DNA of 64,000 nt from Selenomonas sp. Its GTDB lineage: Bacteria; Bacillota_C; Negativicutes; Selenomonadales; Selenomonadaceae. Location of the stretch: the NCBI RefSeq assembly GCF_024699275.1, contig NZ_JAILPX010000063.1, forward strand, positions 6,157 through 70,156, given 5' to 3'. Below the pieces are notes generated by a model. It had not been told where the DNA came from. It was given only the letters and a program-made list of their open reading frames with translations, and searched no databases. Shown here one piece after another: positions 17,699-26,307 of this stretch. Made by a program: the position numbers and the translations under genes. Every line of letters begins with the position of its first letter. The first letter of the stretch is position 1.

Positions 17699-18559
17699 AT
17701 GAAACCAGTAAAGAAATCACCGCTGGATGAATATCTGCAAAAACATCCTTTCCTGGAGGAAACAGCTCAGCTGCATTTGGCAATGGAGACAATTCTGAAG
17801 AACGAGATTACGCCGGTTTCATTTCCTGCTGTCGGAGAAATCATAAAGCTGGTTAAGGATGGTGTATCCCTGCTGCAACAGGAGAGTTTGCAGGTACAGG
17901 TGGCCCGGGCGGCTGCTAGCGGGTTGGCAGACTGGCTGTTGGCCCTTAAGGGGATGCCGGCGCCAGAGCCGATGTTGTCGGCTGTCAGGGATTGGCATGT
18001 ACGGACGGAGGTAGCAGCTGTTGTAGATCGCGAAAAGTTTTTTTTCAGCCTGTTGCGACAGGATGAGAAAGAAATTGCCCAATATGCGGCAGAACAGCAG
18101 GTAAATGCAGCCGTGGTCAGAATCTTGGGCTGGCAGATCATAGACCTGTTGATACCAGCAGCGGTGAAGGATGTGTCTTTGTGGCAGGCGGCTGGCTGGA
18201 TGCGGAATTACTGTCCGGTCTGCGGTCGCCAGCCGGTTATGGCACAACTGCGCAAGGAGCAGGAGGGGCGCGCCCGGGTTCTGACATGCGATGGCTGTCA
18301 TACCATTTGGCCTTATGTTCGCATCGGCTGTGTCTACTGTGGCAATGAAGATCTTAAGCAGATGCATGTCCTGGAACCGGAGGGGGAGGCAGATATGCGC
18401 CTTGATGTCTGTGATCTGTGCCATAACTATTTGAAAACCTATGTTGCCGAAGGGGCTGAGGAGGTTTATCTGCAGGACTGGGCAACGCTCCATCTTGATT
18501 TTCTCGGTGAAGAGAAGAACCTCCGGAAAAAAGGAAGCGTAATACTAGCGGATTCCTGA
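17699..18559 (+). CDS. fdhE: Formate dehydrogenase accessory protein FdhE
   Basis: A 286-aa cytoplasmic protein with a helical N-terminal half and a C-terminal rubredoxin-like half with four CXXC pairs: CPVC (NYCPVCGRQP), CDGC, CVYC and CDLC. FdhE binds the catalytic subunit of respiratory formate dehydrogenase and is needed for activity, probably as a quality-control factor before Tat export. It lies between the alpha and beta genes, not at the end of the operon. AGGAGA at 17688-17693 precedes ATG 17699. Confidence 0.9.
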   Translation: MKPVKKSPLDEYLQKHPFLEETAQLHLAMETILKNEITPVSFPAVGEIIKLVKDGVSLLQQESLQVQVARAAASGLADWLLALKGMPAPEPMLSAVRDWHVRTEVAAVVDREKFFFSLLRQDEKEIAQYAAEQQVNAAVVRILGWQIIDLLIPAAVKDVSLWQAAGWMRNYCPVCGRQPVMAQLRKEQEGRARVLTCDGCHTIWPYVRIGCVYCGNEDLKQMHVLEPEGEADMRLDVCDLCHNYLKTYVAEGAEEVYLQDWATLHLDFLGEEKNLRKKGSVILADS

Positions 18560-18584
18560 TGTATGTATTGAAAGGAGAACTACC

Positions 18585-19367
18585 ATGGCACAAGAAATTA
18601 CTATGCTGCATGATGTGGCACGTTGCAGTGCCTGCCGCGCCTGTATGGTGGCTTGTAAACAGTGGCACGATTTGCCGGCAGATATGTCCACCCCATTTGA
18701 GGGGCAATATCAATCCCATAAAGATCTGACCTCTACGACCTGGAATCTTATCCAGATGCATGAACGAGTGGATGGTGCTGGAAAATTTCATTGGGATTTC
18801 TTTAAGAAGCAATGTATGCATTGTGGTGACCCGGCCTGTATGAATGGCTGTCCAGAAGAGGCCATTGAGAAAAAGGCTGGTGGTGCTGTCGTCATCAATC
18901 CGGATAAATGCGTAGGCTGTGGTTATTGTACGGCTAACTGTCCCTTTGGCATTCCTAAAGTGGATGCGGAAAGTCATAAATCGACCAAATGTGATTTATG
19001 TTATGACCGTATTGCTGAGGGGATGGAACCGGCTTGTTCCAAAACTTGTACGGCGGATGCTATTCGTTTTGGTTCACAGGCGGATATGCTGGCGCGGGCC
19101 CAGGAACGGGTGGATATTTTGAGGGCTGAGGGACATCCAGATGCGAATGTCTATAATCCCCAAGGGGTAGGCGGAGTACATATGGTGTATGTATTGCCGG
19201 AGAAACCAGCTGTTTACGGGTTACCGGAGAATCCCCAGACGCCGGCATCCATCAATATATGGAAAGATGTTGTGCGTCCCGTGGGTAAGATTGCCGGTGT
19301 TGGTGCTATCGCTGGAGTCCTAGGTTTGACGGCCCTTACCGCCATGCGGGGAAAGGGGGATAAATAA
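18585..19367 (+). CDS. fdnH: Formate dehydrogenase beta subunit (Fe-S)
   Basis: A 260-aa ferredoxin-like subunit with four four-cysteine groups: CSACRACMVAC, CMHCGDPACMNGCP, CVGCGYCTANCP and CDLC with CSKTC. A hydrophobic C-terminal segment (VGAIAGVLGLTALTAM) would anchor it. It takes electrons from the formate-oxidising subunit and passes them to the cytochrome b subunit. It has no signal peptide and would be co-exported with the Tat-bearing alpha subunit. Its stop is one base before the gamma gene. Confidence 0.93.
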   Translation: MAQEITMLHDVARCSACRACMVACKQWHDLPADMSTPFEGQYQSHKDLTSTTWNLIQMHERVDGAGKFHWDFFKKQCMHCGDPACMNGCPEEAIEKKAGGAVVINPDKCVGCGYCTANCPFGIPKVDAESHKSTKCDLCYDRIAEGMEPACSKTCTADAIRFGSQADMLARAQERVDILRAEGHPDANVYNPQGVGGVHMVYVLPEKPAVYGLPENPQTPASINIWKDVVRPVGKIAGVGAIAGVLGLTALTAMRGKGDK

Positions 19368-19368
19368 G

Positions 19369-20058
19369 ATGTTGGTCAATAAAAAATACGTTAAACGCCA
19401 TACCAAGGGTTTTGTTTACCTCCATTGGATTAATGCCCTATGCTTCTTTATGTTGTTCCTGACGGCCTTACCTTTATACGCGGATACGTTTAGATTTTTG
19501 TATGATTTATTGGGGGCCAGGACATTGCAGAATGCCCATCGCTTTTTTGCGGTAATCTTTGTCCTGAATCCCATTGTGGGCCTGATTACAGCCCGGGAGG
19601 GAATCTGGCGCATGTTTTCAGAAGTGTTGAAGTTTAATGGGAAGGACATCACGTTCCTAATCAAATTTCCGCTGGAGCTTATCGGTAAACATCCGGAGGG
19701 CGTTCCTAAACAGGGATTCTACAATGGTGGTGAACGCATGAATATTGCCTTGCAGTTGGCTACCTGGGGCGTATTGGTGGGCTCTGGTGCACTGCTTTGG
19801 TTTGGTGAAGGGCTCATTGATAACAGCATAAGGGCATGGATGATTCCTTTGCATAGTCTTTGTGCTGGTATTGGTTTTGCTGGTTCGATCGGTCATATCT
19901 ACCTGGCTTTGGTGGCCAATCCGGATTCCGTTCATGGTATGCAGGATGGTACGATTAAGGTGGATTATGCCAATGTTCATCATGGAGAGTGGATTGATGA
20001 TATGGTGAGGGATGGTAAAATCAATCGACAGGAATTGAATGACGCATTGAAGCGTTGA
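19369..20058 (+). CDS. fdnI: Formate dehydrogenase gamma subunit (cytochrome b)
   Basis: A 229-aa di-haem cytochrome b-type subunit with four hydrophobic helices. Histidines in RHTKGFVYLHWINAL, NAHRFFAVIF, IPLHSLC and GSIGHIYLAL are plausible haem and quinone-site ligands. It would deliver formate electrons to the quinone pool, which NarI oxidises: together a formate:nitrate redox loop. Final gene of the operon; the combined terminator/operator follows. Confidence 0.9.
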   Translation: MLVNKKYVKRHTKGFVYLHWINALCFFMLFLTALPLYADTFRFLYDLLGARTLQNAHRFFAVIFVLNPIVGLITAREGIWRMFSEVLKFNGKDITFLIKFPLELIGKHPEGVPKQGFYNGGERMNIALQLATWGVLVGSGALLWFGEGLIDNSIRAWMIPLHSLCAGIGFAGSIGHIYLALVANPDSVHGMQDGTIKVDYANVHHGEWIDDMVRDGKINRQELNDALKR

Positions 20059-20084
20059 TGGAAAAGAAACTGAAGGCATTTAGG

Positions 20085-20133
20085 AAATCTCACAATGGTG
20101 TGATATTTGTCACACCGTTGTGAGATTTTTCTT
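20085..20133 (+). terminator. Terminator of the formate dehydrogenase operon
   Basis: A 19-bp stem (20085-20103 with 20110-20128, one G-U pair) around the loop TATTTG, followed by a T-run. The inner part of the stem is a perfect TGTGA-N6-TCACA palindrome, described separately. Confidence 0.9.
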
Positions 20134-20141
20134 GCTATAAT
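20099..20141 (+). promoter_or_regulatory. Perfect Fnr-type box and -10 upstream of the chemoreceptor gene
   Basis: TGTGATATTTGTCACA (20099-20114) matches the Bacillus-type Fnr consensus at every fixed position. TATAAT (20136-20141) is centred exactly 32 bases downstream, placing the box at -41.5. The box is the apex of the fdh terminator, so one sequence appears to end the fdh transcript and start the next gene. Confidence 0.65.
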
Positions 20142-20180
20142 GAAATAAATTGGGGATAGTGGATGTATGGATAAAAGGAT

Positions 20181-21752
20181 GTGTTAAAAGTGATAGGTCA
20201 AGAAACGATTGCCAGTGTAATACGCCTGCTTCTGCGGCGGGTATTTTTGATGGTGGTAGCGGTAGTGGCCATTGTAGGTTTCAGCCTGTATCTGTTCACC
20301 AGCTATGTGGCTTTGGTCAATGATGCAGGGGTAGTGCGCGGTGGCAGCCAGCGTATTGTGAAGCAGGTGTTGGCTGGAGCCGATGCCAGCAAGACTACGG
20401 CAAAGATTGAAGGACTGTTAGCGGGGATGGGCAGTCGCATGCATGTGGGAAGTTTCCCCAGCCGTCGGGATGAGGTAGAACAGTATTGGAAAAATGAAGT
20501 AAAGCCAGCTATTGCTGAATATGAACAGAGCAAGGAGCCAGCGCATTTGCTGGAAGTCAGTGAGAAATATTTTGACAAGACCAACGCGATGGTGGATGCA
20601 GCACAAACCATGGTGGATGTAATGGCTGTAATCCTGTATGTTCTGCTGGTTGCTTTTATCGCTGCGGTTTATCTGGTACTTCAACGCGTGGCGGGAACCT
20701 TTGAAGAGCGTGTGGTGCAGCCGTTGTCTGCTTTGGAAAAAAGTGTCAAACAGATGGCCAGTGGGCATCTGTCACAGAAACTTACCTATCCGCGTAAGGA
20801 TGAAATCGGTGCGCTTTATGACCTGCTCAATGAAATGCGGCGGGAAATCCTGGGTTATGTGCAGGACATTGAAAAGAATCTGAATACCATGGCAACCGGT
20901 GATTTGGTTACCACTACGGATATGAAGTATATTGGTGATTATGCGCCCATTCAGGAAAATATTGCCAATATCAGACGAACCCTCTGTCAGGAAATGCAGA
21001 GCATGGGAGATATGGCACAGATGGTAGCTGTCAGTGCCGGCGAAGTATCCAAGGTTTCACAAAGCTTGGCAGAGGGGGCCATGAGCCAGAACGAAACGGT
21101 TCAGGATCTGCAGACGAAAATCGGCGAGGCTCTGGAGGAAAATGCCAAAGTGGATACCCTGGTGGATAATGCGCTGTCCGCCCGGATGCATACGAAAAAC
21201 AGTATCGCTGCCACCCAGGAACAGATGGATAATGTGGTGACAGCTATGCAGGAAATCAGCGATGCCTCCAATGAGATTCGTTCCATCCTGGGGACGCTGG
21301 ACGAGATTACCGGCCAGACTGCGCTCTTGTCCCTGAATGCTTCCATTGAGGCTGCCCGGGCTGGAGAAGCTGGCCGTGGTTTTGCGGTGGTAGCCGAAAA
21401 TGTTCGGAAGCTTGCCGAACAGTCTGCTGATTCCACTCAAAACATTCAGCAGCTGATCAGCCGGGCATTGGCGGCTATTGATCGGGGAACGCAGGTGGTC
21501 AATGCTGCTGCAGAATCCCTGGCCAGCACCAGTCAGAACACGGAAGTGGTGGATGAAGCTTTCCAGAAGCTCAAGGAACAGAGCGCTGCTCAACAGGGAA
21601 AGATGGAATCTGTAAATTCCTTGTCGACGGACATCCTGGGTGTGGTTACGGATAATAGCGCTGTTTCAGAGGAATGTGCAGCTTCCAGCACGGAACTGTC
21701 CAATTTCTCCGACTCCCTGAAGGAAAGTGTCAATAAATTCCGTACTGCTTAA
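20181..21752 (+). CDS. Methyl-accepting chemotaxis protein with PilJ/NarX-like sensor region
   Basis: A 523-aa chemoreceptor: membrane helix (about 13-35), periplasmic region (36-150), second helix (about 151-175), HAMP (to about 230) and a signalling domain with the canonical hairpin tip ([18 protein letters not shown]). Just after the first helix lies [16 protein letters not shown]. This resembles the P-box region of PilJ-type sensor domains, some of which bind nitrate (NarX, McpN). Together with the Fnr-type promoter and the adjacent nar/fdh genes this suggests sensing of nitrate or a related signal; the ligand is inference. The start is GTG 20181, with GTG 20190 possible. Confidence 0.85.
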   Translation: MLKVIGQETIASVIRLLLRRVFLMVVAVVAIVGFSLYLFTSYVALVNDAGVVRGGSQRIVKQVLAGADASKTTAKIEGLLAGMGSRMHVGSFPSRRDEVEQYWKNEVKPAIAEYEQSKEPAHLLEVSEKYFDKTNAMVDAAQTMVDVMAVILYVLLVAFIAAVYLVLQRVAGTFEERVVQPLSALEKSVKQMASGHLSQKLTYPRKDEIGALYDLLNEMRREILGYVQDIEKNLNTMATGDLVTTTDMKYIGDYAPIQENIANIRRTLCQEMQSMGDMAQMVAVSAGEVSKVSQSLAEGAMSQNETVQDLQTKIGEALEENAKVDTLVDNALSARMHTKNSIAATQEQMDNVVTAMQEISDASNEIRSILGTLDEITGQTALLSLNASIEAARAGEAGRGFAVVAENVRKLAEQSADSTQNIQQLISRALAAIDRGTQVVNAAAESLASTSQNTEVVDEAFQKLKEQSAAQQGKMESVNSLSTDILGVVTDNSAVSEECAASSTELSNFSDSLKESVNKFRTA

Positions 21753-21775
21753 GAGGCAACTGCGATTGGCATAGT

Positions 21776-21824
21776 AAAGGACCGTTGCTTAGCTGAGTGT
21801 ATCAGCCAGGCAACGGTCCTTTTT
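21776..21824 (+). terminator. Terminator after the chemoreceptor gene
   Basis: AAAGGACCGTTGC pairs with GCAACGGTCCTTT (13 bp) around an internal short hairpin, followed by T-rich sequence. It separates two convergent genes. Confidence 0.85.
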
Positions 21825-21837
21825 GTCGGCGCTTGTT

Positions 21838-22320
21838 TCAGGACTTGTTTTTTTCTGCCTGCAGTTTGCGCTGCTTTTTTCGTTCATGATAAAGTTCATG
21901 ACGCTTTCTGGCTGCCTCAAAGGCAGCTTTCGCCTCTTCGGTTTCCAGTTCTAATGGGGGGACACTCGTGGGGCGACCATTGCGGTCTAAGGCCACCATG
22001 GTAAAATAGGCGGAAAGGGCATGTTGGGGACCCTGATCGTCCTCCAATACGTCTACTTCCACGTTGACAGCTACTTCCATGGAGGTATGCCCCACATAGA
22101 TGACTTCCGCTGTACAGGTCACCAAATCGCCAATGAGTATCGGTGTATGGAATTCCAGTTCATCAACTCTGGCCGTTACCACATTGGAGTGGCTATATTT
22201 GCGCGCCGCAGCGTATGCTGTTGAGTCCATCATCTTCATCAATTCGCCCCCATGGACATTGCCACTGGGATTAGTTTGGCTGGGCATCATTACTTCACTT
22301 AAATAAATTTTCGTTGACAT
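21838..22320 (-). CDS. Acyl-CoA thioesterase, hotdog fold (YkhA/YciA family)
   Basis: A 160-aa single hotdog-domain protein. NPSGNVHGGELMKMMD contains the catalytic-region NxHGG motif, followed by YAAARKYSHSNVVTA and VDELEFHTPILIGD, all typical of the family that hydrolyses acyl-CoAs. The C-terminus is a Lys/Arg/Glu-rich tail of about 30 residues. It is monocistronic. The 228 bases upstream hold no other gene. Confidence 0.87.
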   Translation of the reverse strand: MSTKIYLSEVMMPSQTNPSGNVHGGELMKMMDSTAYAAARKYSHSNVVTARVDELEFHTPILIGDLVTCTAEVIYVGHTSMEVAVNVEVDVLEDDQGPQHALSAYFTMVALDRNGRPTSVPPLELETEEAKAAFEAARKRHELYHERKKQRKLQAEKNKS

Positions 22321-22548
22321 AAGGCCTCCTTGATCTATAACTGAGCTTGCTTCGTGTCGTTTGTTATTTTATCATACTGGCGAGTAAGCGCAGTAACATT
22401 TATGACAACTTAGTCAGGCTTTTATTATAGCAATTTGCTGATACGGAGATATGTGAGTGAATCACACAGGATCTTTTGTTGATGGCAGGAGGTTTCTATT
22501 ATAATGAAGGCAGAGAAAGCTTTGCCTATGGCAGAATGGGAACCGGCA

Positions 22549-23208
22549 TTATAACCAGGAACTGAGCCAGTTCAGGTCATTTTTCCAAAGTAAGATGCCC
22601 AATACAATCAGTATGCCACCGGCAATCCGCTGCAATTGGGGCAGAAAATGGTAAACAGCTGGCAGTTTCGTCAACCATTTACGCCATACAGCCGTAAGCA
22701 GGAAAAAGGGAATGGCGAATCCCAGGGAATAGGCAGCTAGGAGGATTAGACCGCTATAGAGGGTTGCTGTTTGACTGGTATAAACCAAAATTGAAGCCAG
22801 TATGGGGCCGGTACAGGGCGTCCAGCCCAGGGAAAAGGATGCGCCTAAAAGGAATGTTCCCCCAAGGGAATCGGCACTGTGTTGCAAAAAGGGACGGTAT
22901 TCCTGAGCAAATAAGCGCAAGGGCAGGAGCCCAGCTAAAATTGCGCCCATGATGATGATGACAATGGCGCCACCCTGTCGCAAGATGTCCTGATATGCCC
23001 AGAGAAGTTGACCAAAAGCGGAAGCTGTAGCCCCCAGCAGAATAAATACCAGACTGAAGCCTGTTAGAAAGGCCAGCACGTTCTGCCCGTTATGAGTGCG
23101 ATTTTGTGTCAGCAGCAAGGCGAAGGTCGGCAGCATGGGCAGGACACAGGGGGAAGCAAAGGACAGGAAACCTGCCGCCATGGCGGCCAAAACAGAAACT
23201 TCACTCAT
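22549..23208 (-). CDS. ccdA: Cytochrome c biogenesis protein CcdA
   Basis: A 219-aa membrane protein with six hydrophobic segments. The FASPCVLPM motif (first redox cysteine) and GWTPCTGPI (second redox cysteine) are the pair that moves electrons from cytoplasmic thioredoxin to extracytoplasmic thiol proteins. The start codon overlaps the stop of the TlpA-like gene by one base (TGATG). A TTG at 23211 is also in frame. Likely partners are the TlpA-like protein and the apocytochrome cysteines of the five-haem cytochrome at 43.6 kb. Confidence 0.9.
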   Translation of the reverse strand: MSEVSVLAAMAAGFLSFASPCVLPMLPTFALLLTQNRTHNGQNVLAFLTGFSLVFILLGATASAFGQLLWAYQDILRQGGAIVIIIMGAILAGLLPLRLFAQEYRPFLQHSADSLGGTFLLGASFSLGWTPCTGPILASILVYTSQTATLYSGLILLAAYSLGFAIPFFLLTAVWRKWLTKLPAVYHFLPQLQRIAGGILIVLGILLWKNDLNWLSSWL

Positions 23209-23738
23209 CAATGGGCCTCCGCTATTTTTGTCAATGCATCATCCAACTCAGTCTTTGTCACCGCACCGGTTTTGCGGTATTGGATGATACCATTCCGGTC
23301 AATGATGATGGTGGTGGGAATGCCCTTTATGTGATAGGCTTGGGCATTTTCCCCATCGGCATCGAGAAGTATGGGCAGCGTGTAATGCTGTTCCTGGATA
23401 AAAGCATTTACATCTGATGCGGATTCCTGGATATTTACCGCATAGAACTTAACTTTATCTTTGTTTTCCCGGGCAAAAGCATCCAGCTCCGGCATCTCTT
23501 CGCGGCAAGGCGGACACCAGGTGGCCCAAAAGTTCAGCACATAGATTTCCTGGTCGTGGGGCCCGTTGATGTTTATGGGATTTTTTTGCAAATCCTGTAA
23601 ATGAAGTTCAAGAGCCGCTTTCCCGGGGAGCACGCCAGTTTCTGCAGTTTCTTCGGATTCTGCAAGAGCTTGATAACCCATAAAAAAGGCGGCTGCAAGC
23701 AAGAGAACCAGTAGTCCGGTAAATAGATTCTTCTTCAT
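23208..23738 (-). CDS. Membrane-anchored TlpA/ResA-like thioredoxin
   Basis: A 176-aa thioredoxin-fold protein with an N-terminal membrane anchor (LFTGLLVLLLAAAFF) and the redox motif WATWCPPCREEMPELD, followed by the cis-proline GIPTT loop. It would reduce disulfides outside the membrane, for example in apocytochrome c, using electrons from the overlapping ccdA product. GTG 23747 is in frame, but GAGGAG is eight bases before ATG 23738, which I chose. Confidence 0.88.
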   Translation of the reverse strand: MKKNLFTGLLVLLLAAAFFMGYQALAESEETAETGVLPGKAALELHLQDLQKNPININGPHDQEIYVLNFWATWCPPCREEMPELDAFARENKDKVKFYAVNIQESASDVNAFIQEQHYTLPILLDADGENAQAYHIKGIPTTIIIDRNGIIQYRKTGAVTKTELDDALTKIAEAH

Positions 23739-23975
23739 AATATTCACTCCTCATTCGATCTGTCTTTAGCATAGCATAAATCCGATAGATTTTATGTGAC
23801 ACGGATACGGATAACCTGAAAAATTTATGCGTACGCTCGATTCATAGAATAACCTTATATCTTTATCAAAAAGCTGTATTTTACATGAGACCATTGTCGC
23901 GCCATAATATACATAGATAGATAATCTGAAAAACGATAGATGAAGCTTATGAATAGCGAAAAGGAGCGGATAATC

Positions 23976-24140
23976 ATGATGAAGATGTTTTATGACTTAG
24001 TTGAGGATTATACCCGTGTAATTATGGCAGAAAATGCGGATAATCTCGATATGTTTGAAATCCGTCCTGGTATCTATTCCAATGTGGATCCTGCTAAGTT
24101 AATGGATTGTCAGGGTGCAGATTTTGATTTGAATCGCTGA
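23976..24140 (+). CDS. Small protein of unknown function
   Basis: A 54-residue ORF starting at ATG 23976, nine bases after AAGGAG. An in-frame start at 23940 would add 12 residues but lacks a Shine-Dalgarno. The product is acidic (MMKMFYDLVEDYTRVIM at the start, FDLNR at the end), with no membrane segment or signal peptide and one cysteine. A strong terminator follows, so it is a separate transcript. I do not recognise the family. Confidence 0.55.
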   Translation: MMKMFYDLVEDYTRVIMAENADNLDMFEIRPGIYSNVDPAKLMDCQGADFDLNR

Positions 24141-24158
24141 ATGATTTGGGGAAATGGT

Positions 24159-24206
24159 AATGCCCATGATTTATTGGATGAATGATCCGATAATCATGGG
24201 CATTTT
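24159..24206 (+). terminator. Terminator after the small ORF
   Basis: A long hairpin: AATGCCCATGATTTATTGGA (24159-24178) pairs, with one or two bulges, with TCCGATAATCATGGGCATT (24186-24204), followed by TT. It could also serve the convergent methyltransferase gene. Confidence 0.8.
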
Positions 24207-24240
24207 CGTATTTACTGAGGTATGGGCAATTGCAGCTCGA

Positions 24241-24882
24241 TTATTTTTGACATTGGAAGCAGGCAAAGGAGCCGATGCTTTCCAGGCGGACTTCTCGATA
24301 AAGCTGATGGAGTCGTTCCTGCAAACTGCTGATGGTGTCAAAAGGCGGTGTAAAATAGCCGCGATAACTGCAAAATGTGCGGACAAATAAATCGGTCAGC
24401 TTGTTTTCTCCTTGGATATAGGTGCAGCCAGAAAATATACCGCCTTTTTTCAATACACGCTTCGTTTCCTGCAAAGATGCTGATTTGTCCGGGAAGGCAT
24501 GTAATCCGTTGATGGATAGAACTAAATCAAAATAATCCTTGGGATAGGGGAGATGGCTTACGTCGCCTATGGCAAATTGCAGGTGGTTGAGACCTAAATC
24601 CAAGGCTCGATCTTTGGCTGTGTCCAACATGTTTTGCGCATAATCCACACAGGTTACTTCAGCCTGAGGGAAGGAGCGATAGACAGGCAGGGAAAGGGCG
24701 CCTGTTCCCACGGGAATTTCCAATAATCGCCCGGCAAATCCAGCAGGAATGCCAGCAAAGGCCTGATTCCGGTATCGTTGGTATGTATGTTCGTCAAACT
24801 GCCAGAAGAGACGCAGGGCAAGCCGTCCACAAGGCGAGGTGGCAGTCATCATGCCATCGTAGTGGTCAGCCAGTGCCCCCAC
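24241..24882 (-). CDS. Class I SAM-dependent methyltransferase
   Basis: A protein of about 213 aa with Rossmann-type SAM motifs: LEIPVGTGALSLPV (motif I, usually EIGcGTG), VTCVDYAQNMLD (acidic ribose contact), IGDVSHLPYP and FDLVLSINGLHAFP. The pattern resembles the UbiE/small-molecule methyltransferase group; substrate unknown. The start is uncertain: GTG 24882 has no clear Shine-Dalgarno, and the frame stays open about 17 codons further upstream without a standard start. An inverted repeat surrounds its likely -10. Confidence 0.75.
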   Translation of the reverse strand: MGALADHYDGMMTATSPCGRLALRLFWQFDEHTYQRYRNQAFAGIPAGFAGRLLEIPVGTGALSLPVYRSFPQAEVTCVDYAQNMLDTAKDRALDLGLNHLQFAIGDVSHLPYPKDYFDLVLSINGLHAFPDKSASLQETKRVLKKGGIFSGCTYIQGENKLTDLFVRTFCSYRGYFTPPFDTISSLQERLHQLYREVRLESIGSFACFQCQK

Positions 24883-24926
24883 TCGCTGATAAGCTTTATG
24901 TACTTCCTTACATCGCTGTATAGAAA

Positions 24927-24971
24927 ATCACCTGCCTGATTCTGAATCTCACTTCAATTATAGCAGGTGAT
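24927..24971 (-). promoter_or_regulatory. Promoter with inverted repeat upstream of the methyltransferase gene
   Basis: ATCACCTGC (24927-24935) and GCAGGTGAT (24963-24971) are perfect 9-bp inverted arms. Inside, on the minus strand, lies TATAAT (24962-24957). A second palindrome, ACTGTAA-N6-TTACAGT (24983-25002), lies near the -35 position. This looks like an operator-flanked promoter; the regulator is unknown. Confidence 0.4.
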
Positions 24972-25067
24972 GATTATTATTTACTGTAATTTTTTTTACA
25001 GTGCTGGCCAAATCTTATTTTTGCCGAATTCGCTGCGTAATGCGCAGATGGAATAACCGCTTAGGTG

Positions 25068-25661
25068 TTATGCCGGGAGCAGGGTGTATTCATGGGGGCG
25101 GGGCATGGCCAGGGTGTATTTGCTCTGGGAAAGGATTCCTGCAATCAGCTGGCTGCGCAGGGCATAATAATCTGCTGCGTCACCACCAGCCTGTGTCCAG
25201 TACTGGCCATGTACATCAAAGCGTTGCTCCCAGCTGAAATGATCTTCACTTTTATCGGTGACGATGTTGACGCCATCACAGGGCATACCGTTCAAGGTGC
25301 AGTCCTCAATTCGCTTATAGCACTGGCTGGCGGTGCTGACTGGGGCAGCAGCTTGTTCCTGCCCCAGTTGGTAGGCTATGGACTTCAAGTCTTCCAGTCG
25401 TTTCTGGTGACCGGTCAAAATTTTGACGGTTAATTCTGCGTAGCGTTTTTCCACGCTCTCGATATGACTATTGAGCCAGCTATGAATATTGGCTTCGTCG
25501 ATGACCTCTTCTAATGGTTGAATGTCCGTATTGACGAAATTCGTAGCCGAATCCAGCCAGCCAGACTCCGTGGCTTTGGCGGCAAAACGTCCTAATAGTT
25601 CTTCCTGCATATTGATCTTGTCGTACATCCAATAGTGAATGGGCCCTAAAAAAGCACTCAT
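25068..25661 (-). CDS. Conserved-looking hypothetical protein
   Basis: A 197-aa soluble protein. It begins MSAFLGPIHYWMYDKI and is helical and acidic in its first half (HSWLNSHIESVEKRYAEL). Its second half has two cysteines (SQCYKRIEDC), a third in GMPCDGVN, and HFSWEQRFDVHGQYW. No membrane segment or known motif is seen. ATG 25661 follows AATGGAGG. The His/Cys content and helical start could fit a small ligand-binding protein, but I do not recognise it. Confidence 0.7.
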   Translation of the reverse strand: MSAFLGPIHYWMYDKINMQEELLGRFAAKATESGWLDSATNFVNTDIQPLEEVIDEANIHSWLNSHIESVEKRYAELTVKILTGHQKRLEDLKSIAYQLGQEQAAAPVSTASQCYKRIEDCTLNGMPCDGVNIVTDKSEDHFSWEQRFDVHGQYWTQAGGDAADYYALRSQLIAGILSQSKYTLAMPRPHEYTLLPA

Positions 25662-25728
25662 TGTATTACCTCCATTTCATTACTGCTTTCACTATACGGG
25701 AAATGGGGGCAGAAATCTGTAAAAAATG

Positions 25729-26145
25729 TTACTGTGATAATAATAACTTTTTCAGGACCTCATTATGGGAGCGTCTCTTTTTGGTACCGGTACCCAGCAG
25801 ACATACTGTCGGATAATCTCCGTAGCGTTCGTGGAAACGGGCAATACTGTTGCGCTGATGGATGAGTTTTTGGTATTCGCGGGCATAGTCTTCCCAAGGC
25901 ATATGGTGCTTGGTGTATAAATCCAGCAGTTTCTTGTCCGGGGCAAAGTCCAAATCGTGTATATATTCCGCTCCGGTTAGCTGGGGAACGAAGAAGGCTA
26001 AATCTCTTCTTTTGGTAAATCCACAAAGCTGGGAAGTGTTGCCTAGCCGTACATCCAATAGTAAATCGGTCTGTTCGCGTTGCAGCTTTTGAAAAAAATC
26101 AGCTGCAGAAATTTCATAAGCACTCAAAAGAAAAATTTTTTGCAT
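25729..26145 (-). CDS. DUF488-family protein
   Basis: A 138-aa protein with the DUF488 layout: LLDVRLGNTSQLCGFTKRRDL (the DVR...F element, about residues 30-50), YIHDLDFAP, HERYGDYPTVCLLGTG and a C-terminal basic segment with SHNEVL. The usual C-terminal cysteine/histidine cluster (CAE-x-CHR type) is replaced by GTGTKKRRSHNE. Function is unknown for the family. GGAGG precedes ATG 26145. Confidence 0.72.
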   Translation of the reverse strand: MQKIFLLSAYEISAADFFQKLQREQTDLLLDVRLGNTSQLCGFTKRRDLAFFVPQLTGAEYIHDLDFAPDKKLLDLYTKHHMPWEDYAREYQKLIHQRNSIARFHERYGDYPTVCLLGTGTKKRRSHNEVLKKLLLSQ

Positions 26146-26307
26146 AGTGAAGAACCTCCATGCCGTGATTTCGATTTTATTATAGCAAATAAGGATGTCT
26201 CTGCATGTGATGTTTGATGCTTTTTGTTGTTGGTGACTTATAGCAACGCAAGCTTATTCATGTTATAATAAAAAGCTGTGATTTAGCTATGAGTGTGGAG
26301 GTTTTTT

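Noticed and set aside
22452..22466. TGTGA-N5-TCACA palindrome upstream of the thioesterase gene
   Set aside because: The spacer is five, not six, so it does not fit the Fnr/Crp half-site phasing, and no promoter lies at a suitable distance.
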